DNA of 64,000 nucleotides from Bhargavaea cecembensis DSE10 (GTDB lineage Bacteria > Bacillota > Bacilli > Bacillales_A > Planococcaceae), in contig NZ_AOFT01000014.1 in assembly GCF_000348905.1 (NCBI RefSeq), positions 1 through 64,000 of the forward strand, written 5' to 3'. Shown in pieces: positions 1 through 8,151 of the stretch; the first letter of the stretch is position 1; each line of letters starts with the position of its first letter. Below the pieces are notes generated by a model. That model made no database searches, was not told where the DNA came from, and was given only the letters and a program-made list of their open reading frames with translations. The position numbers were made by a program, and so were the translations under genes.

Positions 1-185
1 ATTTGAATGCCTTAGGTTACAGCAGAACGGCAAAAATCGGCACCCCCGATTAGGTTTGTTATCTCCATTATAGGAATCGCCAGTGCCCCGATCAGTGGGT
101 TGTGTCATGGAACCCGTTGACAAAAGTCATGATATTCATCATTGCGGACCGGCGGTATACTGGAAGTGAAAAGGGGGTGGCTTCT

Positions 186-1031
186 TTGACAGTTCGATTG
201 ATCAAAGAATTGATGGCCTGCATGGCGACGGATCCGAAGAACGCAGAAATCCAGGAAGTTCAGACGGCTCACCGGCTGCGGCTTGCCCGGGCATGGGGTA
301 TCCGGGAAGGCGAGCGGATTCTCGAGATCGGTTGCGGCCAGGGGGATATGACAGCGGTGCTGGCCCACCTTGCCGGGCCGGAAGGTTTCGTCCATGGCAT
401 TGATATCGGGCCGGAATCCTACGGGGCCCCATTCACGCTCGGGCAAGCGGCAGATGTCCTGTCCGCCTCCCCGCTGGGCGGACGGATCCGGATGGATTTC
501 AGCACGGACGTACTGTCTCCGGAGCTTTCGTTCGGGAAAAACACATTTGATCGCGTCGTGCTTGCGCACAGTTCCTGGTACATGGACTCCAGAGAAACGC
601 TGGAACAAATCCTGAAACGGGCGAAAGAATGGGCACCAAAACTCTCAGTTGCCGAATGGGATGTCCGGATCGGCAATATCGGGCAATATGCTCATCTGTT
701 ATCCGTACTCATCCAGGCGCAGCTGGAGGCATTTAAAACGGACAGCATGTCAAATATCAGGACGATGTTTGCAGCTGATGATCTGAGGGAGATCGCCCGA
801 TCTGCGGGATGGCACATTTCTGATGAGCATGTCCTCACGGCAGAACGCATGCAGGACGGCGAATGGGAAGCCGCGTACGTGCTGCAAAATCTCGAGATGG
901 ACATCGTACAACTTTCCGGCCTCCCAACCGCACTCGGACCTTTGCTCCGTTCTCAACAGGCGCTGCTCCGGGATGCGGCGGAGCGGCATGGCATCCGCCC
1001 GCTCGACGTCTTTGCATTTAGCGCAAACTAA
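186..1031 (+). CDS. class I SAM-dependent methyltransferase
   Basis: Predicted cytosolic methyltransferase of 281 residues; the substrate cannot be told. The glycine-rich SAM-binding motif LEIGCGQGD is at residues 46-54, followed by an acidic strand end (HGIDIG) and a motif with FDRVVLAHSSWYM, as in Methyltransf_11/25-type Rossmann proteins. I chose the TTG at 186 because a strong ribosome-binding site (aagggggtgg, 171-180) sits five bases before it. An ATG at 102 is in frame but has no such site, and its extra 28 residues look non-conserved. It stands alone, convergent with the kinase gene that follows. Family call is firm; specific function unknown. Confidence 0.85.
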   Translation: MTVRLIKELMACMATDPKNAEIQEVQTAHRLRLARAWGIREGERILEIGCGQGDMTAVLAHLAGPEGFVHGIDIGPESYGAPFTLGQAADVLSASPLGGRIRMDFSTDVLSPELSFGKNTFDRVVLAHSSWYMDSRETLEQILKRAKEWAPKLSVAEWDVRIGNIGQYAHLLSVLIQAQLEAFKTDSMSNIRTMFAADDLREIARSAGWHISDEHVLTAERMQDGEWEAAYVLQNLEMDIVQLSGLPTALGPLLRSQQALLRDAAERHGIRPLDVFAFSAN

Positions 1032-1036
1032 CATGG

Positions 1037-1060
1037 GCCGCCCGGATGCTTCCGGGCGGC
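1037..1060. terminator. GC-rich hairpin between convergent genes
   Basis: Ten-base-pair inverted repeat (GCCGCCCGGA / TCCGGGCGGC) directly after the methyltransferase stop and before the stop of the convergent kinase gene. Neither side has a long T run, so termination would be weak or of a non-classical kind. Confidence 0.5.
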
Positions 1061-1068
1061 TCGTGTTG

Positions 1069-1989
1069 TTAAATGAGCTGTCCTCGATACCAATCGGTCA
1101 TCCTGTTCTGCAGGCGGATTCCAGTCAAATTCCCTTCCTCTGCATTCCAACAGGCGGACATGACGGTCATCGCGATGCAGGCCCGGAAAAGCCGTTCCCT
1201 GCCGACCGGGAGCCGCCCGAGCATGACGGACGTGCGCAGGGCAAGCGTTTCTTCGAGCGGTTTTCCTTCCAGCTCATTGTAGAGGTAAGGCGCCAGGTCA
1301 CAGGCGGGGTCGCCCGCATAGCCGTGCGGATCGATTGCCATCCAGCCTCGCTTTTTATCCAGCAGGATATTCTGGTGATGGAGGTCGCCGTGGAGCAATT
1401 CTGTCCGGCCATGCTCGGCCAGCCAGCGGAAGCATTCCTCCGCAAGTGCGACATGCCGCACCGGAACCGGACCGCCACCCGGATGCGAGGCCCGGTAATT
1501 GGCGAACGCCTCCAACCCCATTTTTCCGACCGGGCGGATGGCCGTGCCATCGGGAAGCGGCCTGCGGATCTGCGACCACACCTCGCAAAAGCGCTCCGTT
1601 GCTTCCCTTTCATCCCGGATAGTCCGAAGCATGAACCCCGGCGATAGCCGTTCGATCAGCTGCACCCCGTCTTCCGGGACGGCACGGAGGAGACGGGCAC
1701 ATCCGTCTCCTCCATAAGCCGCCGTGGCCAGAATCTCATTCCGGCTGTCCTCTGTCGGCACACTGATCTTCAGCACGCCTTCTGTCCCGTCCGCACATGT
1801 CACGAAGAGCACATAGTTGTAAGACAGATTCGGTGCGGGACCCTGCACTGTCAGCCCCCACTCCCGCGTGTAACGGAATATCGTCTCTCCAAGCCCCTCC
1901 AGATAAGTTCTCCCCGCCTGCCCGAAGACGGCAAGCATCCGTTCTCTAAACTCCTGCGGCGGATCGGCTAACTGCTTAAATGGTTTCAT
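1069..1989 (-). CDS. aminoglycoside/hydroxyurea-type phosphotransferase (APH(6)-like)
   Basis: Kinase-fold protein of 306 residues resembling streptomycin 6-phosphotransferase and hydroxyurea-inactivating kinases (APH_6_hur). The catalytic loop HGDLHHQN is at 200-207 and the metal-binding DPHG at 220-223, with the typical following GDPACDLAPYL. The start ATG at 1989 has GGGAGG seven bases upstream; an in-frame upstream ATG would add 18 residues without a ribosome-binding site. Family members phosphorylate aminoglycosides or other small hydroxylated compounds, but many chromosomal ones confer no resistance, so the substrate is unknown. It is divergent from the LysE exporter gene, and no regulatory motif was identified. 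Confidence 0.82.
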   Translation of the reverse strand: MKPFKQLADPPQEFRERMLAVFGQAGRTYLEGLGETIFRYTREWGLTVQGPAPNLSYNYVLFVTCADGTEGVLKISVPTEDSRNEILATAAYGGDGCARLLRAVPEDGVQLIERLSPGFMLRTIRDEREATERFCEVWSQIRRPLPDGTAIRPVGKMGLEAFANYRASHPGGGPVPVRHVALAEECFRWLAEHGRTELLHGDLHHQNILLDKKRGWMAIDPHGYAGDPACDLAPYLYNELEGKPLEETLALRTSVMLGRLPVGRERLFRACIAMTVMSACWNAEEGNLTGIRLQNRMTDWYRGQLI

Positions 1990-2180
1990 ATACTGCCTCC
2001 CACCCCACAATTCTTTATTCATTGAAATGTATACAATATGCAACCAGATGCAGATACGACCTTAAATCCCGCAAAGATATTATGCAATATATTGTCTGAA
2101 AACACTTTCATATACGGATTCCGGAAAAACCCAGTTATAATTATTCATAACCACCACATAACGGAAGGAAGGTTTTTCAG

Positions 2181-2801
2181 ATGGACGGACTCCTGGGATA
2201 CATTACAATAGCGGCGATGATCGTCATTATGCCGGGTGCGGATACGATTCTGCTTGTCCGCAACACCCTGAGTCACGGGACGAAAGCCGGCCGTTACTCG
2301 ACGTTGGGCATGGCGACGGGCCTCCTGTTCTGGACGCTCATCGCAGTGCTCGGGCTGGCCGTCGTCATCGCGAAATCAGTGGTGCTCTTCACCATCATCA
2401 AGTACCTCGGTGCCGCTTATCTGATCTATCTCGGTATCAGAAGCCTGTTCGCGAAAAACCTTCTTTCCATGGAAGAACTGGAAGCGGACACTCCGGCCGT
2501 GAAGAAATCCTACCATAAGGAATCGTTCAGACAGGGACTTTTCAGCAACATCTTCAACCCGAAAACCGTCATTGCCTATGTGACCATCATGCCACAGTTC
2601 ATCAATCTGGAAGGCAATGTGCCGGAGCAGCTGATTATCCTCGGCCTCATCCTGACGGGGCTTGCGGTTGGCTGGTTCTTTATCCTCGTCTTCATCATGG
2701 ACCACGCCAAGCGCTGGCTGAACAATGCCCGTTTCCAGAACGGGTTCATGAAAGCGGCAGGCGCCCTGCTTGTCGGCTTCGGGATCAAAACAGCACTATA
2801 A
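2181..2801 (+). CDS. LysE/RhtB family amino-acid exporter
   Basis: Membrane protein of 206 residues, the usual length for LysE-type exporters, with about six hydrophobic segments and the family's N-terminal pattern (PGADTILLVRNTL) where many members have PGP(N/D). The family exports amino acids such as lysine, threonine or homoserine lactones; substrate unknown here. The start ATG follows ggaaggaagg. A TATAAT sits about 45 bases upstream (near 2135) but lacks a good -35. Downstream comes a large repeat element, not a gene. Confidence 0.88.
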   Translation: MDGLLGYITIAAMIVIMPGADTILLVRNTLSHGTKAGRYSTLGMATGLLFWTLIAVLGLAVVIAKSVVLFTIIKYLGAAYLIYLGIRSLFAKNLLSMEELEADTPAVKKSYHKESFRQGLFSNIFNPKTVIAYVTIMPQFINLEGNVPEQLIILGLILTGLAVGWFFILVFIMDHAKRWLNNARFQNGFMKAAGALLVGFGIKTAL

Positions 2802-2821
2802 CCCATCTGTATCTGTGATGG

Positions 2822-3051
2822 GGCTGTCCGAAAACTCATATTCAGCACATGATATAGCAAACGGCACGGACGCCGGGAGACACCTGCGGGAAAAGCCGGG
2901 CTGTCGAGACCCCTGCGCTGCCGCGCAACGCTTCGCGCTGCACGCAGATGCCAATCTTCGTATTGGCATCTGCTCGGCGCCGGCCCGCGGTAAGCGACCA
3001 GAGTCCGTGCCGTTTGCTGTTTTTATCGCGTTAATGACTTATTGGACAGCC
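2822..3051. repeat. GC-rich interspersed repeat with long inverted arms, copy 1
   Basis: Palindromic element. Outer arms GGCTGTCC/GGACAGCC (2822-2829, 3044-3051), inner 16-bp perfect arms AGCAAACGGCACGGAC (2856-2871) and its complement (3003-3018), and a separate 11-bp hairpin at 2945-2972. On the minus strand the core carries blocks shared with the element at 21673-21785: CCGCGGGC, then GGGGTCT, then TTTTCC(C/T)GCAGGTGTCTC. It fills the gap between the exporter gene and the small membrane protein, contains no credible gene, and could also fold as RNA. Confidence 0.75.
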
Positions 3052-3089
3052 TCGTTTTCTTTATACTGGAAAAAAGGGGGGCGGTCAGG

Positions 3090-3362
3090 ATGGGGATGAT
3101 TGGTTTTGTTTCAGTATTGGCAATGGCGCTCGTTTCTGGAGCCATCGCCGCAGTTATCTGGACGACCGTCTTTTTGAAAAGCCGGCGGAACGGATGGATT
3201 CTCCTGGCCGTCCTGGTTTTTCTCGCCGGCAATCAGGTTTCTAACGCGTTTCAATCAATTCCCGCAGCCGGATGGATGCTGCTGTCAGTTTATACCGCCT
3301 TTGCGCTGCTGTCGGTCCATCGGGTCAGAACCCGCCAACCAAAAGAGACATCCGGAAATTAG
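3090..3362 (+). CDS. small two/three-segment membrane protein, unknown function
   Basis: Unrecognised protein of 90 residues with three hydrophobic stretches (about residues 3-27, 34-54 and 60-76) separated by short basic linkers, ending in a polar tail. The ATG at 3090 is favoured because aaggggggcgg lies 6-16 bases upstream; an upstream in-frame ATG at 3042 falls inside the repeat arm. Its stop codon lies inside the terminator hairpin shared with bioB. Moderate confidence that it is expressed. Confidence 0.6.
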   Translation: MGMIGFVSVLAMALVSGAIAAVIWTTVFLKSRRNGWILLAVLVFLAGNQVSNAFQSIPAAGWMLLSVYTAFALLSVHRVRTRQPKETSGN

Positions 3363-3381
3363 CATCCCGGATGTCTCTTTT
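3341..3381. terminator. bidirectional terminator (bioB and small membrane gene)
   Basis: Fifteen-base inverted repeat AAAAGAGACATCCGG / CCGGATGTCTCTTTT with A and T runs on both sides, between two convergent genes; the stop of the upstream plus-strand gene is in its loop. Confidence 0.9.
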
Positions 3382-3390
3382 CACTTTTTC

Positions 3391-4380
3391 TCAGACCGGC
3401 TCCGCCATTTTCGGCATCTCGATTTCAAAGCCGAGATCCTGGAGCATCTTGAAGTCGCTGTTTTCTTCCTGGCCTTCCGTCGTCAGGTAGTCGCCGACAA
3501 AAATGCTGTTGGCGGCATACAGCCCGAGCGGCTGCAGGGAGCGCAGATTGACTTCGCGGCCCCCGGAGATGCGGATCTCCTTTGTCGGGTTCAGATAGCG
3601 GAAGAGGGCAAGCACCTTCAGGCAGTAGCGCGGATTCAGCTCATCCGTGCCTTCCAGTCTGGTCCCGTCGATGGCGTGGAGGAAGTTGACCGGAATCGAG
3701 TCGGCATCCAGTGCGCGCAGCGACCGGGCGATATCGATGACGTCCTCCTTCATCTCCTTCATGCCGATGATGGCGCCCGAGCACGGGGACATGCCGTTGC
3801 GCTTCGCCATCTCGACCGTGCCCACCCGGTCTTCGTATGTATGTGAGGTCGTGATGAAATCGTGATGGCGCTCGGATGTGTTCAGGTTATGGTTGTACCG
3901 GTCGACACCTGCTTCCTTGAGCTTGGCAGCCTGCTCCTCTTTCAGGATACCGAGGCAGGCGCATACGGTCAGGCCGTACGTTTCCTTGATCTCCTCGACC
4001 GCCTCACTGACAACGCGGACGTCCTTGGTCGTCGGACCGCGGCCGCTCGCAACGATACAATACGTGCCGGCCTTGTTTTCATATGCCCTTCGCGCGCCTT
4101 CGAGGATTTGCTCCTTTGTGATGAACGGATACTTGTCGATCGGCGCAGTGGAGTCCCTTGACTGCGCACAATAGCCGCAGTTTTCCGGGCAGTAGCCGCT
4201 TTTCGCGTTGATGATCATGTTCAGCTTCACTTTTTTCCCGTAATAATGCTTCCGGATCGTGAACGCCCCGTGCAGGAGCGGCAGGAGATCGTCATCGTCC
4301 GTTTCGAGGATAGTCATTGCCTCCTCATCCGTCAGCACCTTTCCCCCGATCACTTCTTCTGCAAGCGTCTGCCAGTTCAT
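3391..4380 (-). CDS. bioB: biotin synthase
   Basis: Radical-SAM enzyme of 329 residues that inserts sulfur into dethiobiotin, the last step of biotin synthesis. The [4Fe-4S] motif CxxxCxxC is at Cys64, Cys68 and Cys71 (GYCPENCGYCAQS), and the length is normal. Its ATG overlaps the bioY stop (4377-4380), so the two form one operon, and the BirA-type operators before bioY should control both. No other biotin synthesis genes are in the window, so the cell may use this enzyme together with uptake of biotin or its precursors. Followed by a strong terminator. Confidence 0.97.
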   Translation of the reverse strand: MNWQTLAEEVIGGKVLTDEEAMTILETDDDDLLPLLHGAFTIRKHYYGKKVKLNMIINAKSGYCPENCGYCAQSRDSTAPIDKYPFITKEQILEGARRAYENKAGTYCIVASGRGPTTKDVRVVSEAVEEIKETYGLTVCACLGILKEEQAAKLKEAGVDRYNHNLNTSERHHDFITTSHTYEDRVGTVEMAKRNGMSPCSGAIIGMKEMKEDVIDIARSLRALDADSIPVNFLHAIDGTRLEGTDELNPRYCLKVLALFRYLNPTKEIRISGGREVNLRSLQPLGLYAANSIFVGDYLTTEGQEENSDFKMLQDLGFEIEMPKMAEPV

Positions 4381-4997
4381 CGCACTTCCCCCTCTTTTGT
4401 CTTAATCGGAATGATCTTCAGCACTTTCTGCATCCTGAAAGCGAAGATTCCGGCCAATACCGCAAGCAGGATATCCTTCGGCAGCGGAGGCATCATCCAG
4501 GCCCACGCCATCCAGTAGGAAAAGCCTTCCGGCGCGCTGAACCACAGGCTATATGCCGAGTACATCCAGTTTGTCCCGAACAGATAGTTGATCGCTGTCG
4601 CTACCAGTGCCGCGATGACAAATGACTTGAGCGTCCCCCTTCGCTCAACGATCCGCCCTGCGACATAGGCAATCAGGATAAATGAAACGATAAAGCCGAA
4701 TGTCGGCGATACGAGCGATGAAGCCCCTCCACTGAACCGGGCAAAGACCGGCGCACCCGCGAGCCCGATCAGCATATACACCGTACAGGCAATCGCCCCT
4801 TTCCGGCTGCCGAGGATCAGCCCGGCCAGGACGGCGAAAAATGTCTGCAGCGTGATCGGCACGCCCCCGACGACGAGAAACGGCGCAAATGATGTGATGT
4901 TGGCCCCGATCATCATCAGCGTCGCGAACAGCGCGCAATGGACGAGATCAAGGGGATGCCATCTTACTTGAGATCTTGTTGCTGCGGTTGCTTGCAT
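4377..4997 (-). CDS. bioY: biotin transporter substrate-binding component BioY
   Basis: Integral membrane S component of 206 residues of an ECF-type biotin importer, with about six transmembrane segments and the family stretch LGSRKGAIACTVYMLIGLAGAP. It normally works with a shared EcfAA'T energising module, encoded elsewhere in Bacillales, or alone. First gene of the bioY-bioB operon, with a consensus-like sigma-A promoter and two BirA operators upstream, so expression should rise when biotinylated BirA is scarce. Confidence 0.95.
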   Translation of the reverse strand: MQATAATRSQVRWHPLDLVHCALFATLMMIGANITSFAPFLVVGGVPITLQTFFAVLAGLILGSRKGAIACTVYMLIGLAGAPVFARFSGGASSLVSPTFGFIVSFILIAYVAGRIVERRGTLKSFVIAALVATAINYLFGTNWMYSAYSLWFSAPEGFSYWMAWAWMMPPLPKDILLAVLAGIFAFRMQKVLKIIPIKTKEGEVR

Positions 4998-5017
4998 GTT
5001 TCATTTCCCCCCACGAT

Positions 5018-5050
5018 TAGGTTAACCACCATATAAATTTTGTTAACACA
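5018..5050 (-). promoter_or_regulatory. BirA-type operator 1 (bioY leader)
   Basis: GTTAAC half-sites at 5021-5026 and 5042-5047 separated by exactly 15 bases, matching the Firmicute BirA box (TTGTTAAC-N15/16-GTTAACAA; left half here AGGTTAAC). It lies immediately downstream of the bioY -10, over the expected transcription start, where binding would block initiation. Confidence 0.85.
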
Positions 5051-5053
5051 AAT

Positions 5054-5082
5054 ATCATAGATAGAGAAATCTCTTTAGTCAA
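5054..5082 (-). promoter_or_regulatory. sigma-A promoter of bioY-bioB
   Basis: On the minus strand, TTGACT (5082-5077), a 17-base spacer, then TATGAT (5059-5054). It sits between the two BirA-like boxes. Confidence 0.85.
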
Positions 5083-5107
5083 CCTGTTATTTTATTTGGT
5101 TAACACA
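5075..5107 (-). promoter_or_regulatory. BirA-type operator 2 (over the bioY -35)
   Basis: Half-sites GTCAAC (5078-5083) and GTTAAC (5099-5104), again with a 15-base spacer; one mismatch in the left half. It overlaps the -35 element. Two boxes flanking one promoter suggests tighter or cooperative repression, which is inference. Confidence 0.7.
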
Positions 5108-5162
5108 TTTTAACTTGTGCGAGGCTCCCGACTTTCGATAAGATGAAGGCAGGTGATGAAAT

Positions 5163-5924
5163 ATGAAACCGAAAATCTATATGAATGACCATGTCCTTGC
5201 GGGCATGACGTTAAAGGATCCGGCCCGTCCGGAATCCAACAACATGGCGCTCCACGCATGTGAAAGTCCGGAGAAGGTCATGGAAAACCGCCGCGCCCTT
5301 GCAGACTGGGCCGGCGTTCCGCTGTCCCGGTTTGTTCTTGCCCATCAGACGCACAGTGACCGGTTCCACAAAGTGACCGCTGACGACTTCGGCCGAGGGG
5401 CAGAGCGTGCGGATACCGCGATACCGGACACCGATGCGCTCTACACCTTCGAGACGGATGTGCTGATCGGCAGCTTTACCGCGGACTGTGTGCCGGTCAT
5501 CTTTTCCCATGAGGGGGCCGGCCTGACCGGAGTGATCCACTCGGGCTGGCAGGGAACCGTGAAGGAGATCACCCCGAAGCTGTTCAGGCATCTCCGGGAA
5601 GTGGAAGGCTGCGATCCTGACGGCTTCCGCGTGCAACTCGGCGCCGCGCTCAGCCAGGAAAAGTTCGAGGTGGACCGGGATGTGTATGAAAAATTTAAGG
5701 CACTCAGCTATGCTGACGAATTCATCGATTACAACGAAGCAACCGGCAAATGGCATATCGATAACCAGAAGACAGTCGAAGCCCAGCTCCTGCAGGCGGG
5801 CATTCCGGCCGGACGGATCAGCATCGACCGTACATGCACGTTCAAAAGCCCCGACGGCTTCTCGTATCGCGAGGACAAGAAGGCGGGGCGTCATCTGAGC
5901 TTTATTGTGAGGAAAACACGCTGA
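5163..5924 (+). CDS. pgeF: multicopper-oxidase-fold purine nucleoside phosphorylase family protein
   Basis: Protein of 253 residues of the YlmD/YfiH (DUF152, laccase-domain) family, described as purine nucleoside phosphorylases/adenosine deaminases and as peptidoglycan editing factor. The metal-ligand pattern is present: HQTHSD at 61-66, TADCVPV with Cys109, and VIHSGWQG with His126. The start ATG follows aggtgatgaa. It is divergent from bioY, so the BirA boxes lie about 55-145 bases upstream, but nothing suggests it is biotin-controlled. Family certain, cellular role less so. Confidence 0.9.
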   Translation: MKPKIYMNDHVLAGMTLKDPARPESNNMALHACESPEKVMENRRALADWAGVPLSRFVLAHQTHSDRFHKVTADDFGRGAERADTAIPDTDALYTFETDVLIGSFTADCVPVIFSHEGAGLTGVIHSGWQGTVKEITPKLFRHLREVEGCDPDGFRVQLGAALSQEKFEVDRDVYEKFKALSYADEFIDYNEATGKWHIDNQKTVEAQLLQAGIPAGRISIDRTCTFKSPDGFSYREDKKAGRHLSFIVRKTR

Positions 5925-5930
5925 ATCCTT

Positions 5931-5957
5931 CCGCCCGGCAGGCCCGGGCGGTTTTTT
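5931..5957 (+). terminator. terminator of pgeF
   Basis: Stem CCGCCCGG / CCGGGCGG followed by six T residues, just after the pgeF stop; it abuts the stop of the convergent TPR gene. Confidence 0.85.
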
Positions 5958-6441
5958 ACGTCCAGGTTTGGTCCAGCTTGTCCGCATAAAAGCGGATCGC
6001 CTTCCCGTAATCCCTGATTCCCGGGTCCGATGTGGCATCGGCCAGGTTCACCAATAATAGTTCCATCGCTGCCGCGTGGTGTCCGAGGTTGTGAAGCGTC
6101 ATGGCATGGAATACCTGAAGGGCGCGGTTCTCCGGGAATTCTTCCCTTCCTCTGCAAAAGACCCGGTCGGATTTCACGTATTCACCGAGCGTCCTGTAAG
6201 TGCTGCCGAGTCCGAGGTAAGCACCTTCCCGGTCTTTTCCCGAAAGGCCTCTCTGGATGGCTTTCTCGTAGTGCGGTACCGCCGAAGCCTCTTCCCCGAT
6301 TACATCAAAGCTCCACGCTGCCTGGTATCGGACTTCCGGATCATCCGGATGTTTTTCCGCCAGTTCCACGAGCAGCGCATTCGATTCTTTTAAACGTCCT
6401 TCCTTCCGCAGCCGTACGGCCTTCCCGATTTCTTCTCTCAA
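5956..6441 (-). CDS. tetratricopeptide repeat protein
   Basis: Soluble helical protein of 161 residues with about three TPR units (for example around residues 20-50, 55-90 and 94-127), with typical Gly/Ala/Pro spacing such as DDPEVRYQAAWSFDVIGEEASAVPHYEKAI. It resembles small Bacillales TPR proteins that bind partner peptides, but no partner is identifiable. I chose the TTG at 6441, which has AAAGGAGGGG eight bases upstream; the ATGs slightly further upstream have none. It is divergent from citS. Confidence 0.8.
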   Translation of the reverse strand: MREEIGKAVRLRKEGRLKESNALLVELAEKHPDDPEVRYQAAWSFDVIGEEASAVPHYEKAIQRGLSGKDREGAYLGLGSTYRTLGEYVKSDRVFCRGREEFPENRALQVFHAMTLHNLGHHAAAMELLLVNLADATSDPGIRDYGKAIRFYADKLDQTWT

Positions 6442-6537
6442 TGAACTTCCCCTCCTTTGTCCCATCATCCCGTTACGTTCAGCTATAATTAAAAGATAAA
6501 TCTTCCCGACACGGAAGCGGAAAGGAGGCCGCCAGCA

Positions 6538-8151
6538 TTGGATAAAGAAAAAGCCTTTTCCGGGCGGCGCGGGAACAGGCCGCTCAGCCTCAGAGGGAAA
6601 ATGATTCTGCTGATCAGCCTGCTCATCGCGGCGGTCTCCCTTCTGTTCGCCTTTCTCCTGCACGACCTGATCTCGGATACGATCGAGGACCAGGCCGGCA
6701 AGCGGGCCCTCAGTATTGCAAACGCCGTTGCGGAGATTCCCGAACTGAAGGACGCTTTTGCCCTGGAAGATCCATCCGCTGTCATCCAGGACATTGTCAC
6801 CCCTATTCTGGAAAAGACAGAAGCGGAGTTCATCGTCGTGGGCAATCTGGAAGGCATCCGGTACTCCCACCCCGACCCGGAGAGGATCGGCGGCAAAATG
6901 GTCGGCGGGGACAACGAGCGTGCCCTCCGGTACGGGGAATCGTATGTATCCAAAAAAAGAGGAACGCTCGGGCTGTCGATCCGCGGAAAGGTCCCCGTCT
7001 ATCATGAAGGTGAGATTGTCGGAGTCGTCTCGGTCGGCATCCTGAATGACAGTGTCCAGACCCTGATCGAACAGAGGGCCCGTTCCCTCTGGCTGACGCT
7101 CAGTCTCGTCCTGCTGATCGGGACGATCGGTGCCGTTCTCATCTCCGGCTATATCAAGCGGCTGCTCGGCAACAAGGAGCCGGAAGAAATCTCCGAACTG
7201 TATACACGGCAGGAAGCGATCCTCCGCTCTACACATGAAGGCATACTCGCCACGGATGCGCACGGACGGATCACGCTCATCAACACGGCTGCCGGCGAGA
7301 TCCTGAACGGCAGTCCGGAAGCTGTTCCCGGGGGCTCTGTCCACCAGCTCCTCCCCCCGAATACCGACCTTGGCCAGGCCTATCAGGGAAGGGAAATGGT
7401 GCTCGGCAACCAGACGGTCATCGCCAATCAGACACCGTTATCGGGAAGCGGGGCATATACAGGCTCTGTCATCACCTTCCAAAGAAAAAGTGAAATCCAG
7501 AAGATTACGGAAGAACTCTCCAGAATCCGCCAGTATGCAAACGCGCAGAGGGCGCAGACGCATGAGCACTCGAACAAGATGCACGTCATTCTCGGGCTGC
7601 TGATGAACGGCCGTCCTGATGAAGCCATCGACTACATCCGCAAAGAAAACAGTGCCCGGCACAGTCAGCTGAAGTTCCTGGAAGACCGCCTGTCCGACCC
7701 CCTCATCCAGGCCCTCCTGCAGGGCAAGCAGACCCGGGCGGTGGAACTCGGAATCACGCTGTCCATCGACCCTGACAGCAAACTGTCCCAGGAACTGTCC
7801 GAAGCGCGTCAGGATGCCGTCCTGACCGCGCTCGGCAATGTGATCGAAAACGCCTTTGACGCCGTGCGCGGAAAGCCTGACGGGAAGCGTACCGTCTCGG
7901 TTTATTTTACCGACCTGGGGAACGATGTGCTGTTCGAGGTCGAGGACACGGGAGGAGGCGTCGCACCCGGGGGCTTCGGACGGCTGTTCGAGCAGGGGTT
8001 TTCCACAAAGGCCGGGGAGGGCCGGGGCATCGGCCTTGCCCTCTCCTGGCAGTCACTTGCGGAGGCCGGCGGCGAAATCACTTATGAAGAGGGGGAGGCC
8101 GGCGCCTGCTTCATCATCAGTATCCCGAAAGAAAAGGAGGATCAATCATGA
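6538..8151 (+). CDS. citS: citrate/dicarboxylate-type sensor histidine kinase
   Basis: Membrane sensor kinase of 537 residues of the CitA/DcuS/DctS family (B. subtilis CitS has a similar length). Order: transmembrane segment about 22-42, extracytoplasmic PAS/Cache ligand domain to about 175, second transmembrane segment about 181-205, cytoplasmic PAS around 215-310, a SpoOB-like phosphoacceptor helix with His at about 342-344 (HEHSNKMH), then the ATPase with NVIENAFDAV and GRGIGLAL. The TTG start at 6538 has AAAGGAGG upstream. It overlaps the regulator gene by four bases (ATGA), and a CitM transporter gene follows, so citrate or Mg-citrate is the likely signal. Confidence 0.88.
   Translation: MDKEKAFSGRRGNRPLSLRGKMILLISLLIAAVSLLFAFLLHDLISDTIEDQAGKRALSIANAVAEIPELKDAFALEDPSAVIQDIVTPILEKTEAEFIVVGNLEGIRYSHPDPERIGGKMVGGDNERALRYGESYVSKKRGTLGLSIRGKVPVYHEGEIVGVVSVGILNDSVQTLIEQRARSLWLTLSLVLLIGTIGAVLISGYIKRLLGNKEPEEISELYTRQEAILRSTHEGILATDAHGRITLINTAAGEILNGSPEAVPGGSVHQLLPPNTDLGQAYQGREMVLGNQTVIANQTPLSGSGAYTGSVITFQRKSEIQKITEELSRIRQYANAQRAQTHEHSNKMHVILGLLMNGRPDEAIDYIRKENSARHSQLKFLEDRLSDPLIQALLQGKQTRAVELGITLSIDPDSKLSQELSEARQDAVLTALGNVIENAFDAVRGKPDGKRTVSVYFTDLGNDVLFEVEDTGGGVAPGGFGRLFEQGFSTKAGEGRGIGLALSWQSLAEAGGEITYEEGEAGACFIISIPKEKEDQS

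Noticed and set aside
823-1647. 274-codon plus-strand frame across the methyltransferase end and the kinase gene
   Set aside because: Antisense or out of frame to two well-supported genes; no start signal or family pattern.
5956-7344. Long 462-codon minus-strand frame through citS
   Set aside because: Only its last 161 codons (the TPR protein) have a ribosome-binding site and family pattern; the rest is antisense of citS.
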